Shown: positions 1 through 6,477 of the stretch, piece by piece
Layout of the letters: every line of letters begins with the position of its first letter
How positions within the stretch are numbered: position 1 is the stretch's first letter
Assembly (NCBI GenBank): GCA_017461745.1
Contig: JAFTXE010000037.1
Span: forward strand, 1-37,412
Direction: 5' to 3'
Length of the DNA: 37,412 nucleotides
Source: Clostridia bacterium
GTDB lineage: Bacteria; Bacillota; Clostridia; Oscillospirales; CAG-272
Notes under the pieces: model-generated
What the model was told of the DNA's origin: nothing
Databases searched by the model: none
The model's input: only the letters and a program-made list of their open reading frames with translations
Translations under genes and position numbers: made by a program

Positions 1-86
1 AATTCATCATTCTGTTATCGTATGCTCAAAGAATACACAGCCAAGTGCCTTTGAACGATCGATCACGATTTGCTTTAATCAAAAAG

Positions 87-149
87 GACGGTTCAATTTG
101 TAAAGAATTGAGCCGTCTTATTTACTTTTTGCCGTTTTTATGGTATAAT
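87..149 (+). promoter_or_regulatory. Promoter module of small-gene unit 1, with hairpin
   Basis: A 12-base inverted repeat (87-98 and 106-117, 7-base loop, one mismatch) is followed by a -35 TTTACT at 121-126, a 17-base spacer and a -10 TATAAT at 144-149. Closely similar modules precede the next three genes, and this copy has the most intact inverted repeat. With the T-rich stretch behind it, the hairpin could also terminate an upstream transcript. Bases 1-80 contain no gene I can assign; short open frames enter from the left edge in all three + frames. Confidence 0.7.
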
Positions 150-188
150 CTAACTAATCGATAAACTTGAATTTGTAGAGGTATCAAT

Positions 189-497
189 ATGTTAGTGTAT
201 TCCATTAGTATGTTTCTGGTTGCAGCTCTGTTTACGGTATTGGGTATTGCAATTTACAAGGGGAAAACGGATTTGATTCACGATTACCACCAAACAAAAG
301 TCACAGATAAATCAGCCTACGGAAAAGCCTTTGGAAAAGCAATGCTTCTTATCGCAACTGTAATGCTACTCAGTGGCATTATAGGACTGTTTGAAAAATT
401 GACCATTCTTGCCGTTGCTATACTTATCATAGGCTTGGTGATTGGTATAGGTTGTATTGTTGTAATACAAAAAAAGTACAATAATGGAGTATTCTAA
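189..497 (+). CDS. DUF3784-like small membrane protein
   Basis: The product is 102 aa with a membrane segment at about residues 3-23, a polar stretch containing KGKTDLIHDYHQ, then two closely spaced hydrophobic segments at about 50-68 and 72-92. This hydrophobic-polar-hydrophobic-hydrophobic plan, with a G-K-x-x-L-I-x-x-Y motif after the first helix, resembles the DUF3784 family of small Bacillota membrane proteins of unknown function. The ATG sits 7 bases after AGAGG (177-181). It is transcribed alone: its promoter is at 121-149 and the next hairpin terminator at 581-608. I infer no biochemical role. Confidence 0.7.
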   Translation: MLVYSISMFLVAALFTVLGIAIYKGKTDLIHDYHQTKVTDKSAYGKAFGKAMLLIATVMLLSGIIGLFEKLTILAVAILIIGLVIGIGCIVVIQKKYNNGVF

Positions 498-580
498 ATT
501 CCAATTTGACGAGCTGAATAGGCGTTAAATGTAGGTGTGATTTTTGTACAAATTTGGTGTGACACTTTATTTCGATATAC

Positions 581-608
581 AAAAAGCTCTGTTTTGGCAG
601 AGCTTTTT
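581..608 (+). terminator. Hairpin terminator, repeat copy A
   Basis: A perfect 11-bp stem (AAAAAGCTCTG / CAGAGCTTTTT) with a 6-base loop ends in a T run. It is flanked by A and T tracts, so it may work in both directions. It recurs at 1158-1185 and 2076-2103. Confidence 0.8.
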
Positions 609-620
609 GTTATGTTATTC

Positions 621-689
621 TGTAGGAGCGACCATCGGTCGTCCGCTTTTTTTATTGGAATTTGCGGACGTGCAATGCACGCCCCTACA
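621..689. repeat. 69-bp inverted-repeat (MITE/REP-like) element, copy 1
   Basis: Two imperfect 26-bp arms face each other: TGTAGGAGCG...GTCCGC and GCGGAC...CGCCCCTACA, around a T-rich centre. It recurs at 1198-1266 and 2116-2185. I recall similar TGTAGGGGCG...CGCCCCTACA elements as dispersed repeats in gut Clostridia genomes. It has no coding capacity, so any mobility would need a transposase in trans. Confidence 0.75.
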
Positions 690-728
690 GAGAAAGGTTG
701 TTCGAACTGTAAAGAATTGAGCCTCCTA

Positions 729-757
729 TTTACAATTAGCTGATTTTATGATATAAT
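729..757 (+). promoter_or_regulatory. Promoter of unit 2
   Basis: -35 TTTACA (729-734), 17-base spacer ending in TGA (extended -10), -10 TATAAT (752-757), 41 bases before the next start codon. Confidence 0.75.
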
Positions 758-798
758 ATAATTGAAATAATAAACTCTGATTGTAAGGAGATTGATTT

Positions 799-1071
799 AT
801 GAAAAAACGCATAGTTATTATCGTTGCGATAGTTCTCGTATTATTGGTGATTTTATTCGTTCCGTTTGACCGAGATTATGTGGAAGACGGTGGTACAAGG
901 ACATACACTGCATTAACTTACAAAGTCGTTAAATGGGAGAGAGTTGGCGAAGTATACTATACAGACGGAACCATAGAGAAGAATACATACAGTAAAACAT
1001 CAATTTTTTGGTTTCCCGACAACTTTAAAAGCATAGATGAATTATGGGAAATTGAAAACCAAAGCAATTGA
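799..1071 (+). CDS. Small membrane-anchored hypothetical protein
   Basis: The product is 90 aa. Residues 1-22 are a basic start followed by a strongly hydrophobic helix (signal anchor; no lipobox Cys or obvious signal peptidase site). The remaining ~68 residues should lie outside the membrane and start with an acidic/glycine stretch (EDGGT) followed by an aromatic-rich segment (TALTYKVVKWERV). The DGGT...Y-x-A-L-x-Y-x-V pattern matches my memory of a widespread, uncharacterised family of small Clostridia proteins. RBS AAGGAG (785-790) lies 8 bases before the ATG. It has its own promoter (729-757) and terminator (1158-1185). Function unknown. Confidence 0.75.
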   Translation: MKKRIVIIVAIVLVLLVILFVPFDRDYVEDGGTRTYTALTYKVVKWERVGEVYYTDGTIEKNTYSKTSIFWFPDNFKSIDELWEIENQSN

Positions 1072-1157
1072 AAAATTCCTATTTGTTGGTGATAATAGGC
1101 GTTAAATGTAGGTGTGATTTTTGTACAAATTTGGTGTGACACTTTATTTCGATATAC

Positions 1158-1185
1158 AAAAAGCTCTGTTTTGGCAGAGCTTTTT
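1158..1185 (+). terminator. Hairpin terminator, repeat copy B
   Basis: The 28-base hairpin and T run match 581-608; it terminates the 799-1071 gene. Confidence 0.8.
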
Positions 1186-1197
1186 GTTATGTTATTT

Positions 1198-1266
1198 TGT
1201 AGGAGCGACCATCGGTCGTCCGCTTTTTTTATTGGAATTTGCGGACGTGCAATGCACGCCCCTACA
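1198..1266. repeat. 69-bp inverted-repeat element, copy 2
   Basis: Essentially the same sequence as 621-689, including both 26-base arms. Confidence 0.75.
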
Positions 1267-1306
1267 GAGAAAGGGTGTTCAATCTGTAAAGAATTGAGCC
1301 TCTCTA

Positions 1307-1335
1307 TTTACTTTTGCTGAAAATTATGATATAAT
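1307..1335 (+). promoter_or_regulatory. Promoter of unit 3
   Basis: -35 TTTACT (1307-1312), 17-base spacer, -10 TATAAT (1330-1335). The leader to the start codon at 1464 is about 120 bases, far longer than in the other units. Confidence 0.75.
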
Positions 1336-1372
1336 GTAACTGTTAAATATACTTGAATTGACAGTTTTTACT

Positions 1373-1411
1373 CTACCAACGGTTTAATTCTCCTCACTAA
1401 ACCAATGGTAG
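1373..1411 (+). promoter_or_regulatory. Inverted repeat in the leader of the HTH gene
   Basis: Two 14-base arms (CTACCAACGGTTTA at 1373-1386 and TAAACCAATGGTAG at 1398-1411, two mismatches) flank an 11-base loop containing TTCTCCTC. It lies between promoter and RBS, only in the unit that encodes an HTH protein. It could be a DNA operator for that protein (autoregulation) or an RNA hairpin; the pyrimidine-rich loop is complementary in part to the AGGAGG at 1451-1456. Both roles are inference. Confidence 0.5.
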
Positions 1412-1463
1412 GTGTACTTTGTTTGAAAAAACGGTTATACTGTATTCGAAAGGAGGAAGATTC

Positions 1464-2072
1464 ATGGACCAAATAAAAATAGGAAAATTTATTGCCGAAT
1501 GCAGAAAAGAGAAAAAATTAACGCAAATGCAGCTGGCAGAAAAACTCGGTATCACCGACAAAGCAATATCCAAGTGGGAACGAGGCGTCGCAATGCCCGA
1601 TACTTCGATAATGCTTGAGCTCTGTGATATTCTCGGAGTCAGTGTAAATGAATTATTAAGTGGGGAGAAGATCAATATGGAAAACAACGATCAGAAAAAC
1701 GAACAGCTTTTGCTCGAAATGACAAAGGAATTAGAAAAGAAAAACAAAACTATTTGGAGCGCAATGTGGACGATTATGATAGTGAGTATTATTGGATTGC
1801 TCGGAGGTCTTGCGATCATCGCGTTTTTTATGCCCGAGGGTCCTTGGATGATCGTTGCAATACTTACGCTCTGCGTGGTCTTTATGATACCGTGCTTCTA
1901 CGCATTAAAGCTTGAGGTCAGTGTGGGTGCTTACAAGTGCAAAAATTGCGGTTACGAGATCGTGCCTACCTATATGCAGGCACTTAATGCGATGCATAGA
2001 GGAACGACTCGGTACTTGAAGTGTCCAAAATGCAATAAACGCACATGGTGCAAAAAGGTTATAAAGAAATAA
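1464..2072 (+). CDS. XRE-family HTH regulator with membrane and zinc-ribbon domains
   Basis: The product is 202 aa. Residues 6-66 form a Cro/C1-type helix-turn-helix (RKEKKLTQMQLAEKLGIT, then AISKWERG). A charged, coiled-coil-like linker follows at ~70-95. Two membrane helices lie at ~102-122 and ~128-150. The C-terminal tail carries two CxxC pairs (C159/C162 and C187/C190), a probable zinc ribbon. This is a common Clostridia plan for membrane-tethered regulators, and the tail may sense something at the membrane. I chose the ATG at 1464, 7 bases after AGGAGG (1451-1456); the reading frame extends 15 codons upstream, which would bury the RBS. The unusually long leader holds an inverted repeat (1373-1411). 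A terminator follows the stop codon by 3 bases. Confidence 0.85.
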   Translation: MDQIKIGKFIAECRKEKKLTQMQLAEKLGITDKAISKWERGVAMPDTSIMLELCDILGVSVNELLSGEKINMENNDQKNEQLLLEMTKELEKKNKTIWSAMWTIMIVSIIGLLGGLAIIAFFMPEGPWMIVAILTLCVVFMIPCFYALKLEVSVGAYKCKNCGYEIVPTYMQALNAMHRGTTRYLKCPKCNKRTWCKKVIKK

Positions 2073-2075
2073 GAT

Positions 2076-2103
2076 AAAAAGCTCTGTTTTGGCAGAGCTT
2101 TTT
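2076..2103 (+). terminator. Hairpin terminator, repeat copy C
   Basis: Same 11-bp stem and loop as 581-608. It begins 3 bases after the HTH gene's stop codon, so copy C has lost the leader part of the repeat. Confidence 0.8.
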
Positions 2104-2115
2104 GTTATATTATTT

Positions 2116-2185
2116 TTTAGGGGCAACCATCGGTCGTTCGCTTTTTTTAATTGGAATTTGCGGACGTGCAATGCACGCCCCTACA
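2116..2185. repeat. 70-bp inverted-repeat element, copy 3
   Basis: Third copy of the 621-689 element. The left arm has diverged (TTTAGGGGCA); the right arm is intact. Confidence 0.7.
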
Positions 2186-2225
2186 GAGAAAGGTTGTTCG
2201 ATCTGTAAATAATTGAGCCGCCATA

Positions 2226-2254
2226 TTTACATTTCAGGATATTTATGATATAAT
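2226..2254 (+). promoter_or_regulatory. Promoter of unit 4
   Basis: -35 TTTACA (2226-2231), 17-base spacer ending in TGA, -10 TATAAT (2249-2254). It is followed by the same ACTTGAATTT leader seen in unit 1. Confidence 0.75.
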
Positions 2255-2295
2255 ACAACTGTTAGATAAACTTGAATTTAACGGAGGAATTAAGC

Positions 2296-2616
2296 ATGTC
2301 TGATTTTAGCATAAACGAAATGCAGGAAATGCAAAAAGCCCTACAAGATAAGTACAAATGGGAGCCTATATCTTCGGAAGTCGGTAGAAATAAACTGCTG
2401 TGGATGATTGGCGAAATAGGTGAAGTGATTGATATCGTCAAGAAGCACGGTGGAACAGAATTTTCAAATGATGAAAAATTGAGAAAAGATCTCATTGAAG
2501 AAATGGCAGACGTCCTTATGTATTATAATGATGTCATGCTTTGCTATGGCATTACTGCTGACGAACTGAAAGAAGCATATTCAAAAAAATTTGAAAAGAA
2601 TATGAAGCGCTGGTAA
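2296..2616 (+). CDS. MazG-like nucleotide pyrophosphohydrolase (small, single domain)
   Basis: The product is 106 aa and all-alpha, with the MazG/all-alpha NTP-PPase metal-binding pattern: E40-x-x-E43 in one helix and E69-x-x-D72 in the next (EEMADVLMY). Family members hydrolyse (d)NTPs or modified nucleotides to NMP and pyrophosphate using Mg2+. The single-domain size fits the phage/MazG-like branch rather than housekeeping two-domain MazG, which is encoded separately at 34778-35590. The ATG at 2296 follows GGAGG (2283-2287) by 8 bases; the frame is open 8 codons further upstream without an RBS. It is monocistronic from the promoter at 2226-2254. The exact substrate cannot be told. Confidence 0.8.
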   Translation: MSDFSINEMQEMQKALQDKYKWEPISSEVGRNKLLWMIGEIGEVIDIVKKHGGTEFSNDEKLRKDLIEEMADVLMYYNDVMLCYGITADELKEAYSKKFEKNMKRW

Positions 2617-2623
2617 ATACTAT

Positions 2624-2664
2624 ATTTAAAAAAAATTGGGTCTTTCTATGCAAGAAAGACCCAA
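2624..2664 (-). terminator. Terminator of the NSS transporter operon
   Basis: A 12-bp stem (TTGGGTCTTTCT / AGAAAGACCCAA, 2636-2664) is followed on the - strand by nine T residues. It ends the - strand operon and may also stop readthrough from the MazG-like gene. Confidence 0.8.
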
Positions 2665-2677
2665 ATCTTAATTCTAC

Positions 2678-4063
2678 TTAAATAAAGGGAGTAACTATTC
2701 CAATGACGAGTATCGCGGCTATTATAAGGGGGAGAATATATTTCATGTAAATTCTGAATCCGCTTCTGATTTTGACACCCTTACCCGTGTTTGCCTCAGC
2801 CACGAAATTGTCCCAATTCCAACCGCGCTTTGACGTACAGTAAATAATAAATAAAAGCGAGCCGAGGGGGAGAATTATATTGCTGACGACGTAGTCCTCA
2901 AGGTCAAGAACCGAGGTAAGCGAGCCTAAATTAATAGCTCCTGCCCAGAGGTTATAGCCGAATATGCAGGGAAGTGAGAGAATAAAAATCATAATACCGT
3001 CAATAAGGCATGCCTTTTTCTTACCCCAACCGAACATTTCCTGCGTGCAGGTAAGTATATTCTGAAATACCGCAAGCACGGTCGAGAGCGCCGCAAACGA
3101 CATAAAGATGAAGAACAGACTGCCGAAAATTCTGCCGCCCGCCATATTGTTGAATACGTGAGGAAGCGTTTGGAATATAAGGCTCGGTCCTGCGGTAACC
3201 TCAACGTCGAAGGTAAAGCAAGCGGGGAAGATTATCAGTCCCGACATAAGAGCCACGCTTGTGTCAAGTATAGCAACGTTTATGCTTTCGCCGAGCAGGG
3301 AACGCTTCTTATCGATAAAGCTACCGAAAATAGCCATAGCTCCGATACCGAGGCTGAGCGTGAAGAACGCCTGATTCATTGCCGCAACTATGACGTTGAA
3401 AACACCTTGTTCAAGAAGATTGTCAACGCTTGGGAGAAGGTAAAATTTAAGACCTTCGGCGGCGCCTTCAAGGAAAAATCCGTTTATAACGAGAATTACC
3501 ATAATTCCCAGAAGAGCGAGCATCATTACCTTGGTAACCTTTTCAAGCCCGTTCTGAAGTCCCAAGGAGCAAACGCCAAAGCCTAATATAATAACTATAG
3601 CAACAAAAGCAATAAGCATCAGCGGCTCTGAGAGCATCTCTCCGAATACGCCCGATATCTCAGCCGCCGTGCTCATTCCTTGAAATTTGCCCGTGGCTGT
3701 GTAGAAGAAATACTGAAGCATCCAACCCGAAACAGAGGTGTAGAACATCATCAACAGAATATTTCCCGCAAGACAAAGGTATCCGTGAGGACGCCATTTT
3801 TTCTTTTCGGGAGTAAGCGCGTGATACATTCTTATCGGACTTTTCTGAGCCGCGCGACCCATAGCGAATTCCATAGTAAGAACGGGAATACCCATTATAG
3901 CAAGGAAAACAAGATATATGAGAACGAAAAAACCGCCGCCGTTTTGTCCCGTAATAGAGGGGAATTTCCAAACGTTTCCGATTCCGATAGCGCACCCCGC
4001 ACTGAGCAGAATGAATCCGAGACGGCTGCCGAGCCGTTCTCTTGGAGTTTTATTGTTATCCAT
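2678..4063 (-). CDS. Neurotransmitter:sodium symporter (NSS/SNF family), copy 2
   Basis: The product is 461 aa, a polytopic membrane protein of about 11-12 helices, the size of the short bacterial NSS branch that includes MhsT and Tyt1. The first helix has the family signature GFILLSAGCAIGIGNVWKFP followed by GQNGGGFF, which in LeuT-fold transporters forms the substrate and sodium sites with an unwound helix 1. Known relatives import amino acids (often Leu, Tyr or Trp) with Na+; the substrate here is unknown. RBS AAAGGG lies 9 bases before the ATG. It starts 21 bases after the stop of a homologous gene (4085-5452), so the two are co-transcribed, and it ends at a clear terminator. Confidence 0.92.
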   Translation of the reverse strand: MDNNKTPRERLGSRLGFILLSAGCAIGIGNVWKFPSITGQNGGGFFVLIYLVFLAIMGIPVLTMEFAMGRAAQKSPIRMYHALTPEKKKWRPHGYLCLAGNILLMMFYTSVSGWMLQYFFYTATGKFQGMSTAAEISGVFGEMLSEPLMLIAFVAIVIILGFGVCSLGLQNGLEKVTKVMMLALLGIMVILVINGFFLEGAAEGLKFYLLPSVDNLLEQGVFNVIVAAMNQAFFTLSLGIGAMAIFGSFIDKKRSLLGESINVAILDTSVALMSGLIIFPACFTFDVEVTAGPSLIFQTLPHVFNNMAGGRIFGSLFFIFMSFAALSTVLAVFQNILTCTQEMFGWGKKKACLIDGIMIFILSLPCIFGYNLWAGAINLGSLTSVLDLEDYVVSNIILPLGSLLFIIYCTSKRGWNWDNFVAEANTGKGVKIRSGFRIYMKYILPLIIAAILVIGIVTPFI

Positions 4064-4084
4064 ATTAAAGACCCTTTGTCAGAT

Positions 4085-5452
4085 TTAAGCGAAGTAGAAA
4101 ACGAGACCGAGAATAAATACCGCAAGAATTATCAGCGGAAGAATGAACTTCATGTATATCTTCATCCACGAAGCTACCTTTACACCCTTGCCCTGATTTG
4201 CCTCGGCAATGAAATTGTCCCAGCCCCAGCCCTTTTTCCACGTACAGTAAACGATAAAGACGAGAGAGCCAAGGGGAAGAATGATATTGCTTACGAGGAA
4301 GTCCTCAAGACCGAGAACGTCACTGCCCGCGCCGAGAGGCTGGAAGCTCTTGAGAACGTTGAAGCCGAGCGCGCAGGGAATAGCAAGAATAAACATTACG
4401 ATACCGCTGATAAGGGAAGTTTTTTTGCGACTCCATGAGGTTATATCCTGAACGCAAGCGAGAATGTTTTCAAATACACCGAGAACGGTGGAAAGTGCCG
4501 CAAATGACATGAAGATAAAGAATAGACTTCCAAAAATTCTACCGCCCCACATATTTGCGAAAATGTTGGGGAGAGTCTGGAAAATAAGGGGAGGTCCTGC
4601 CTGATAGTCAACGCCGAAGGCAGTGCAGGCGGGAAGAATTATAAGTCCCGCGGAGAAAGCAACGAAGGTGTCAAGCGAGGCAACGCTTATCGCCTCGCCC
4701 ATAAGCGAACGCTTTTTATCTATGTAGCTTCCGAAGATAGCCATACCGCCCATACCGATGCTGAGCGTAAAGAATGCCTGATTCATTGCGTTGGAGATAA
4801 CGCGCATGATTCCGACCTCTTGCATCTTGTTGAAGTTGGGGACAAGGTAGAACTTAACTCCCTCAAGTCCGCCGTCAAGACAAAGGCTGTTTACAATCAA
4901 TACGAGCATAATTCCGAGTAGTGCTATCATCATGACCTTGGTCACCTTCTCAATACCCTTCTGAAGACCGAGAGCGCAAACTCCAAAGCCAATGAGTACG
5001 ACTATAGCAACGAAAACTATGAGCATCACGGGCTCGGAGAGCATTTCTCCGTAAACGCCCGATATCTCGGGAGTGGACATGTTCTCAAATTTACCGCTTA
5101 CCATATACCAGAAGTATTGAAGCATCCAGCCCGAAACAGAGGTGTAAAACATCATGAGCAAAACGTTGCCCGCAAGACAAACGTAGCCGTGAGCGCGCCA
5201 GCCCTTTTTATCGGGAGTAAGCGCGTGATACATTTTTGTGGGGCTCTTCTGCGAAGCGCGACCAAGAGCAAATTCCATAGTCATAACGGGAATACCCATT
5301 ATAGCAAGGAATAAAAGATAGATAAGAACGAAAATACCGCCGCCGTTCTCACCGACAAGATAAGGAAACTTCCAAACGTTTCCCACGCCTATAGCGCATC
5401 CCGCGCTAAGTAGTATAAATCCCAAACGGGAAGATAAATGTTCTCTTTGCAT
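4085..5452 (-). CDS. Neurotransmitter:sodium symporter (NSS/SNF family), copy 1
   Basis: The product is 455 aa and alignable by eye with the downstream gene along its whole length (SRLGFILLSAGCAIGVGNVW near the N-terminus; NQAFFTLSIGMGGMAIFGSY in the middle; shared AEANQGKGVK near the C-terminus). It is a LeuT-fold Na+-coupled symporter, probably for an amino acid. Differences cluster in loops and parts of the middle of the protein, so the two copies may differ in substrate preference or work as a pair. RBS GGAGAG precedes the ATG. It is 40 bases downstream of the 5493-6452 gene and likely in the same - strand operon. Confidence 0.92.
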   Translation of the reverse strand: MQREHLSSRLGFILLSAGCAIGVGNVWKFPYLVGENGGGIFVLIYLLFLAIMGIPVMTMEFALGRASQKSPTKMYHALTPDKKGWRAHGYVCLAGNVLLMMFYTSVSGWMLQYFWYMVSGKFENMSTPEISGVYGEMLSEPVMLIVFVAIVVLIGFGVCALGLQKGIEKVTKVMMIALLGIMLVLIVNSLCLDGGLEGVKFYLVPNFNKMQEVGIMRVISNAMNQAFFTLSIGMGGMAIFGSYIDKKRSLMGEAISVASLDTFVAFSAGLIILPACTAFGVDYQAGPPLIFQTLPNIFANMWGGRIFGSLFFIFMSFAALSTVLGVFENILACVQDITSWSRKKTSLISGIVMFILAIPCALGFNVLKSFQPLGAGSDVLGLEDFLVSNIILPLGSLVFIVYCTWKKGWGWDNFIAEANQGKGVKVASWMKIYMKFILPLIILAVFILGLVFYFA

Positions 5453-5492
5453 AAGATTTTCTCTCCGTCAATTCTTTATTGTATTTTTATAT

Positions 5493-6452
5493 TTAAGTAT
5501 TGCTTTGCGGCATTATCTGAATATTCTCAGAGCCGCTGCCGTTTACCGCTGCTATCATTAAGGATAATTCATCAGCGTTTTGCGTATAAGGTAGCAGTAC
5601 ACGCGCGTTATATCTCAAAAGATAATAAAGCATCTGCCCAAGCTCGCCGCTTATTTGCTCAGCCGCGCCAACCTCACCGCCAGTGCAGTGCGTGAGATCC
5701 GCGGCAAAGTAGTCGAAGGCGTTCCAAAGCTCGTCTATTACGGTGGAATTCTGAGCATCGGCAAACGCGCTTACGGGAAGAGAAATGCCAATAATACCGT
5801 CGGGGCAAAGTCTCTTTACCTCCAAGGCAAGCCTTGCAAGCTCAGCGTATCTGTCAGGGGGAATATCTCCCGCAAATATAAGTACCTCGTCCACTCCCGA
5901 ACGTAAAGCCTCGGAAATGAGCGCTGAATGATAACCCAAGGCGGCTGAACGAATAAGGTCGTCGTCACCTGAAAAATCGGAAACGTGTGTGACTCCTATG
6001 GAATAAAGTCCGTTCTCAGCGGTAAGCTCTGTGGCATCGTTAAGCTTCCAAAGTCCGCTTCCCGAAGATTGCTTGCCAAGTCTTTGGGCAACGTCAGAGG
6101 AATATAGCAGCGCGCCGTCAGCGCTGTCAAGCTCAAAGCAAATTTCGGAGTATCCGTCTGCGGCCACCTTCTTAAGCCTTGAAGAAAGACTTGATGAAGC
6201 GTCGGAAAGTGGGACGGGGAAGGCAATTACACTTTTTGGAGTGGAGTGCGAGTCCTCCTTTGTAATCGTTTCATTTGCGGACTTGCGGCTTTCAACGTTC
6301 TCCTCAACCTTGTCACCAAGCAAATTTCCGATTATGAGAAACAGCAAAGCGATAACAACGACCGCGCATAACGAGCACACCGCAATCAGCTTTATTCTTT
6401 TTTTACGGTAAACGCTTCTGCGATAACGCATATGGCGGTTTGGTCTGTTCAT
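5493..6452 (-). CDS. Membrane-anchored protein, possible degenerate DUF4015-type TIM barrel
   Basis: The product is 319 aa. A basic N-terminus and one membrane helix (~residues 20-46) put the rest outside the cell. After an Ser/Lys-rich linker, the region from ~77 onward shows alternating strand/helix spacing: EICFELDSADGALLYSSD, later GVDEVLIFAGDIP and GIIGISLPVSAF. That order recalls the glycoside-hydrolase-like DUF4015 barrels (a D-x-K-D-x-x-G-x-L-x-Y-x-S strand and a GFDEI strand), but the usual acidic pattern is weakened, so catalysis is doubtful. It sits between parvulin-like lipoproteins and symporters in one operon, which suggests an envelope role. Function unknown. Confidence 0.6.
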   Translation of the reverse strand: MNRPNRHMRYRRSVYRKKRIKLIAVCSLCAVVVIALLFLIIGNLLGDKVEENVESRKSANETITKEDSHSTPKSVIAFPVPLSDASSSLSSRLKKVAADGYSEICFELDSADGALLYSSDVAQRLGKQSSGSGLWKLNDATELTAENGLYSIGVTHVSDFSGDDDLIRSAALGYHSALISEALRSGVDEVLIFAGDIPPDRYAELARLALEVKRLCPDGIIGISLPVSAFADAQNSTVIDELWNAFDYFAADLTHCTGGEVGAAEQISGELGQMLYYLLRYNARVLLPYTQNADELSLMIAAVNGSGSENIQIMPQSNT

Positions 6453-6477
6453 GTTTTTTGCGACCTTTCAAAAATAA

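Larger units (their letters stand above)
517..757 (+). repeat. Long intergenic repeat, copy A
   Basis: This ~240-base spacer is nearly identical to 1094-1335 at a constant offset of 577 bases for most of its length. It contains in order a short leader (from AATAGGCGTTAAATG), a hairpin terminator (581-608), a small inverted-repeat element (621-689), the remains of the unit 1 hairpin (~694-727) and a promoter (729-757). A third copy (2076-2254) lacks the leader. Open frames across copies A and B (537-743, 1114-1320) translate the repeat and are not believed to be genes. Confidence 0.85.
1094..1335 (+). repeat. Long intergenic repeat, copy B
   Basis: Second full copy of the spacer at 517-757, with few substitutions until the promoter region. 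It contains a terminator (1158-1185), an inverted-repeat element (1198-1266), a decayed hairpin and a promoter (1307-1335). Confidence 0.85.

Noticed and set aside
1..80. 3' end of a gene entering from the left edge
   Set aside because: All three + frames are open for a short way and none has recognisable protein features; frame cannot be decided.
537..743. 68-codon open frame, repeated at 1114-1320
   Set aside because: It is the translation of the intergenic repeat and runs through a terminator, an inverted-repeat element and a promoter.
517..1335. Integron attC-like sites between the small genes (GTTAAAT core-like heptamer in both long spacers)
   Set aside because: The heptamer matches GTTRRRY, but no paired RYYYAAC site or attC-like fold bounds the units consistently, copy C lacks it, and no integrase is visible. 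A chance match is likely.
1358..1388. Second promoter (TTGACA with TTTAAT) in the HTH leader
   Set aside because: The spacer is 19 bases and the -10 is poor; the 1307-1335 promoter is much better.
3158..4438. Long + strand open frames opposite the NSS genes (3158-3586, 3680-4438)
   Set aside because: They are antisense shadows of clearly conserved transporter genes, and their products look unlike proteins.
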